DNA from: Chloroflexia bacterium | GTDB lineage: Bacteria; Chloroflexota; Chloroflexia; Thermomicrobiales; CFX8 | Direction: 5' to 3' | Length of the DNA stretch: 7,253 bases | Assembly: GCA_013696045.1 (NCBI GenBank) | Contig: JACCZH010000013.1 | Coordinates: 1-7,253 of the forward strand | Shown: positions 6,288 to 7,253 of the stretch, piece after piece | Layout of the letters: the number at the start of each line of letters is the position of its first letter | Position numbering within the stretch: the stretch's first letter is position 1 | Notes under the pieces: generated by a model | Told to the model about the DNA's origin: nothing | What the model saw: only the letters and a program-made list of their open reading frames with translations | Database searches by the model: none | Made by a program: the position numbers and the translations under genes

Positions 6288-6292
6288 ACGAG

Positions 6293-6853
6293 ATGCTGCT
6301 CTATTTCATCATCATGTCGCTCGGCATCATCCTCCTGGTTGTCACGGTGCTCCTGGGCGAGGTGATGGATGTCATCGATATTGGCCTGGACATCGGCGAC
6401 GGCGGCACAAGTCCACTCTCCGGCCCAGTAATCGGCATCGGGCTCACCGCGTTTGGCGCGACCGGCATGTTGACGCAGGTCTACGATTGGCCATCACTGC
6501 TCGGCGCCATCACCAGCGCGGTATCCGCACTTGCCTTTGGAGCGCTCGGCTGGTGGATGCTCGCCATTATTCACCGCCAGACGGGCTCAACTGACCAGAC
6601 GATAAGCTCGATGCGTGGCAGGATCGGCGAAGTGACCACTGGCATAACTGCCAACGGCATCGGAGAGGTGTTGCTGACGTCTTCCGACAGCACCCGCAAC
6701 ATGCTTGCGCGCTCAAAGGACGGCGGGGCGATCGCGCCCGGCACAGTCGTGAGGGTGGTCGAAACCTACGGCGGATCGGTTATTGTCGAACCAGCTTTCG
6801 CGACATCGAGCGAACCGGCTAACCAGTCGACAACACAATCAGAGGAGGCCTAG
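6293..6853 (+). CDS. NfeD-like membrane protein, flotillin partner
   Basis: A 186-residue protein not related to a known enzyme, with the short NfeD layout. Hydrophobic segments lie at about residues 2-23, 43-62 and 67-93, followed by a soluble C-terminal domain at about 105-160 (MRGRIGEVTTGITANGIGEV ... GTVVRVVETYGGSVIVEP), matching the small OB-fold beta-barrel of NfeD proteins. A polar Ser/Gln/Glu-rich tail ends the protein. It lacks the ClpP-like serine protease domain of long NfeD forms. The start is ATG 6293 with AGGGA upstream at 6283-6287. The flotillin gene follows after 3 bases, and its ribosome binding site lies inside the end of this gene, so the two are co-translated. This resembles B. 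subtilis yuaF-floT, in which the NfeD-like protein works with flotillin in membrane microdomains and stress response. Family sequence similarity is low, so the call rests on layout, OB-domain pattern and neighbour. Confidence 0.82.
   Translation: MLLYFIIMSLGIILLVVTVLLGEVMDVIDIGLDIGDGGTSPLSGPVIGIGLTAFGATGMLTQVYDWPSLLGAITSAVSALAFGALGWWMLAIIHRQTGSTDQTISSMRGRIGEVTTGITANGIGEVLLTSSDSTRNMLARSKDGGAIAPGTVVRVVETYGGSVIVEPAFATSSEPANQSTTQSEEA
6841..6848 (+). promoter_or_regulatory. Strong ribosome binding site of the flotillin gene
   Basis: AGAGGAGG, a near-perfect Shine-Dalgarno, ends 8 bases before ATG 6857 and lies within the last codons of the NfeD-like gene, indicating coupled translation and high flotillin output. 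Confidence 0.7.
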
Positions 6854-6856
6854 ATC

Positions 6857-7253
6857 ATGGACAGCGTCATTCAGATTCTTGCCATTCTGGGCATTGTTAT
6901 CGCCCTGATCGCGGTGTTGGCGGTCGTCGTCAACCGCAATATCATTAAAGTTGCTCCTAACACGGTCGCTATCCTTTCCGGCCGCAGGCGTTTGCTGGAA
7001 GATCCGCAGACCGGCGAGAAGCGCATGGTCGGCTATCGCATTATTCGTGGCGGATCGGCCGTTCGTATCCCTGTTATCGAGCGCGTTGATTACCTCTCGC
7101 TGAACATCATGACGATCCCGCTGCGCATTGAATCTGCCTACAACATCGAGGGTGTGCCGGTCTCGGTCAATGCCGTTGCGGCCGTTAAGGTTGGCGGCGA
7201 TGATTACTCCATTGGCAACGCCATCGAGCGCTTTCTTGGGATGACCCCGGAGC
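6857..7253 (+). CDS. floT: Flotillin / SPFH-domain membrane scaffold protein (partial)
   Basis: The first 132 codons are present; the frame is open to the window end, so the C-terminus is missing. Residues 4-26 (VIQILAILGIVIALIAVLAV) form a hydrophobic membrane anchor or hairpin. From about residue 32 the SPFH (band 7) domain begins: VAPNTVAILSGRRR, then YRIIRGGSAVRIPVIERVDYLSLNIMTIPL, EGVPVSVNAVAAVKVGGDD and an AIERFLGMTPE segment, closely following bacterial flotillins such as B. subtilis FloT (YuaG). The missing part should hold the rest of the SPFH domain and the Ala/Glu-rich coiled-coil flotillin domain used for oligomerisation. Flotillins scaffold membrane microdomains and influence fluidity, secretion and signalling. 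The gene starts 3 bases after the NfeD-like gene. Gene symbol is by family resemblance; floA-type naming is possible, but the adjacent NfeD membrane protein favours FloT. Confidence 0.92.
   Translation, partial: MDSVIQILAILGIVIALIAVLAVVVNRNIIKVAPNTVAILSGRRRLLEDPQTGEKRMVGYRIIRGGSAVRIPVIERVDYLSLNIMTIPLRIESAYNIEGVPVSVNAVAAVKVGGDDYSIGNAIERFLGMTPE

Overview
The window looks like a high-GC bacterial chromosome segment with ordinary bacterial gene structure: clear Shine-Dalgarno sequences, several GTG/TTG starts and short intergenic gaps. A two-domain DUF4397 surface protein with an LPXTG-like anchor next to a likely sortase, plus a CaiB/BaiF CoA-transferase and an NfeD-flotillin pair, fits a Chloroflexota bacterium, perhaps near Thermomicrobia. 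That assignment is inference from gene content; no marker gene is present. No RNA gene, CRISPR array, transposase, integrase or phage gene was seen.

Left part (1-1271, minus strand): a promoter at 1242-1271 drives a secreted, sortase-anchored protein made of two DUF4397 domains. Its reading frame is broken by about one base near position 1033, but both halves look otherwise intact. Six bases downstream begins a membrane-anchored protein with a Pro/Thr-rich linker, cut off by the window edge; by context it is probably the sortase that attaches the DUF4397 protein.

Middle part (1399-6116, plus strand): four same-strand metabolic genes with gaps of 30, 63 and 26 bp. They encode an enoyl-CoA hydratase/isomerase (crotonase) family protein, a family III (CaiB/BaiF) CoA-transferase, a cytoplasmic SxxK serine hydrolase of the class C beta-lactamase/S12 fold, and an M20-type metal-dependent amidohydrolase. 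The likely theme is uptake-independent, intracellular breakdown of an acyl amide or ester: the hydrolases release a carboxylic acid, the transferase makes its CoA thioester and the crotonase acts on the thioester. The substrate cannot be read from the sequence.

Right part (6180-7253, plus strand): a candidate promoter with an overlapping inverted repeat precedes an NfeD-like membrane protein and a flotillin (SPFH) gene truncated by the window end. This is the bacterial membrane-microdomain pair comparable to Bacillus subtilis yuaF-floT.

The most notable points are the frameshifted sortase substrate, the hydrolase/CoA cassette of unknown substrate, an extra segment of about 25 residues in the M20 enzyme, and the putative operator at the NfeD-flotillin promoter. 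None of these proves a new system.
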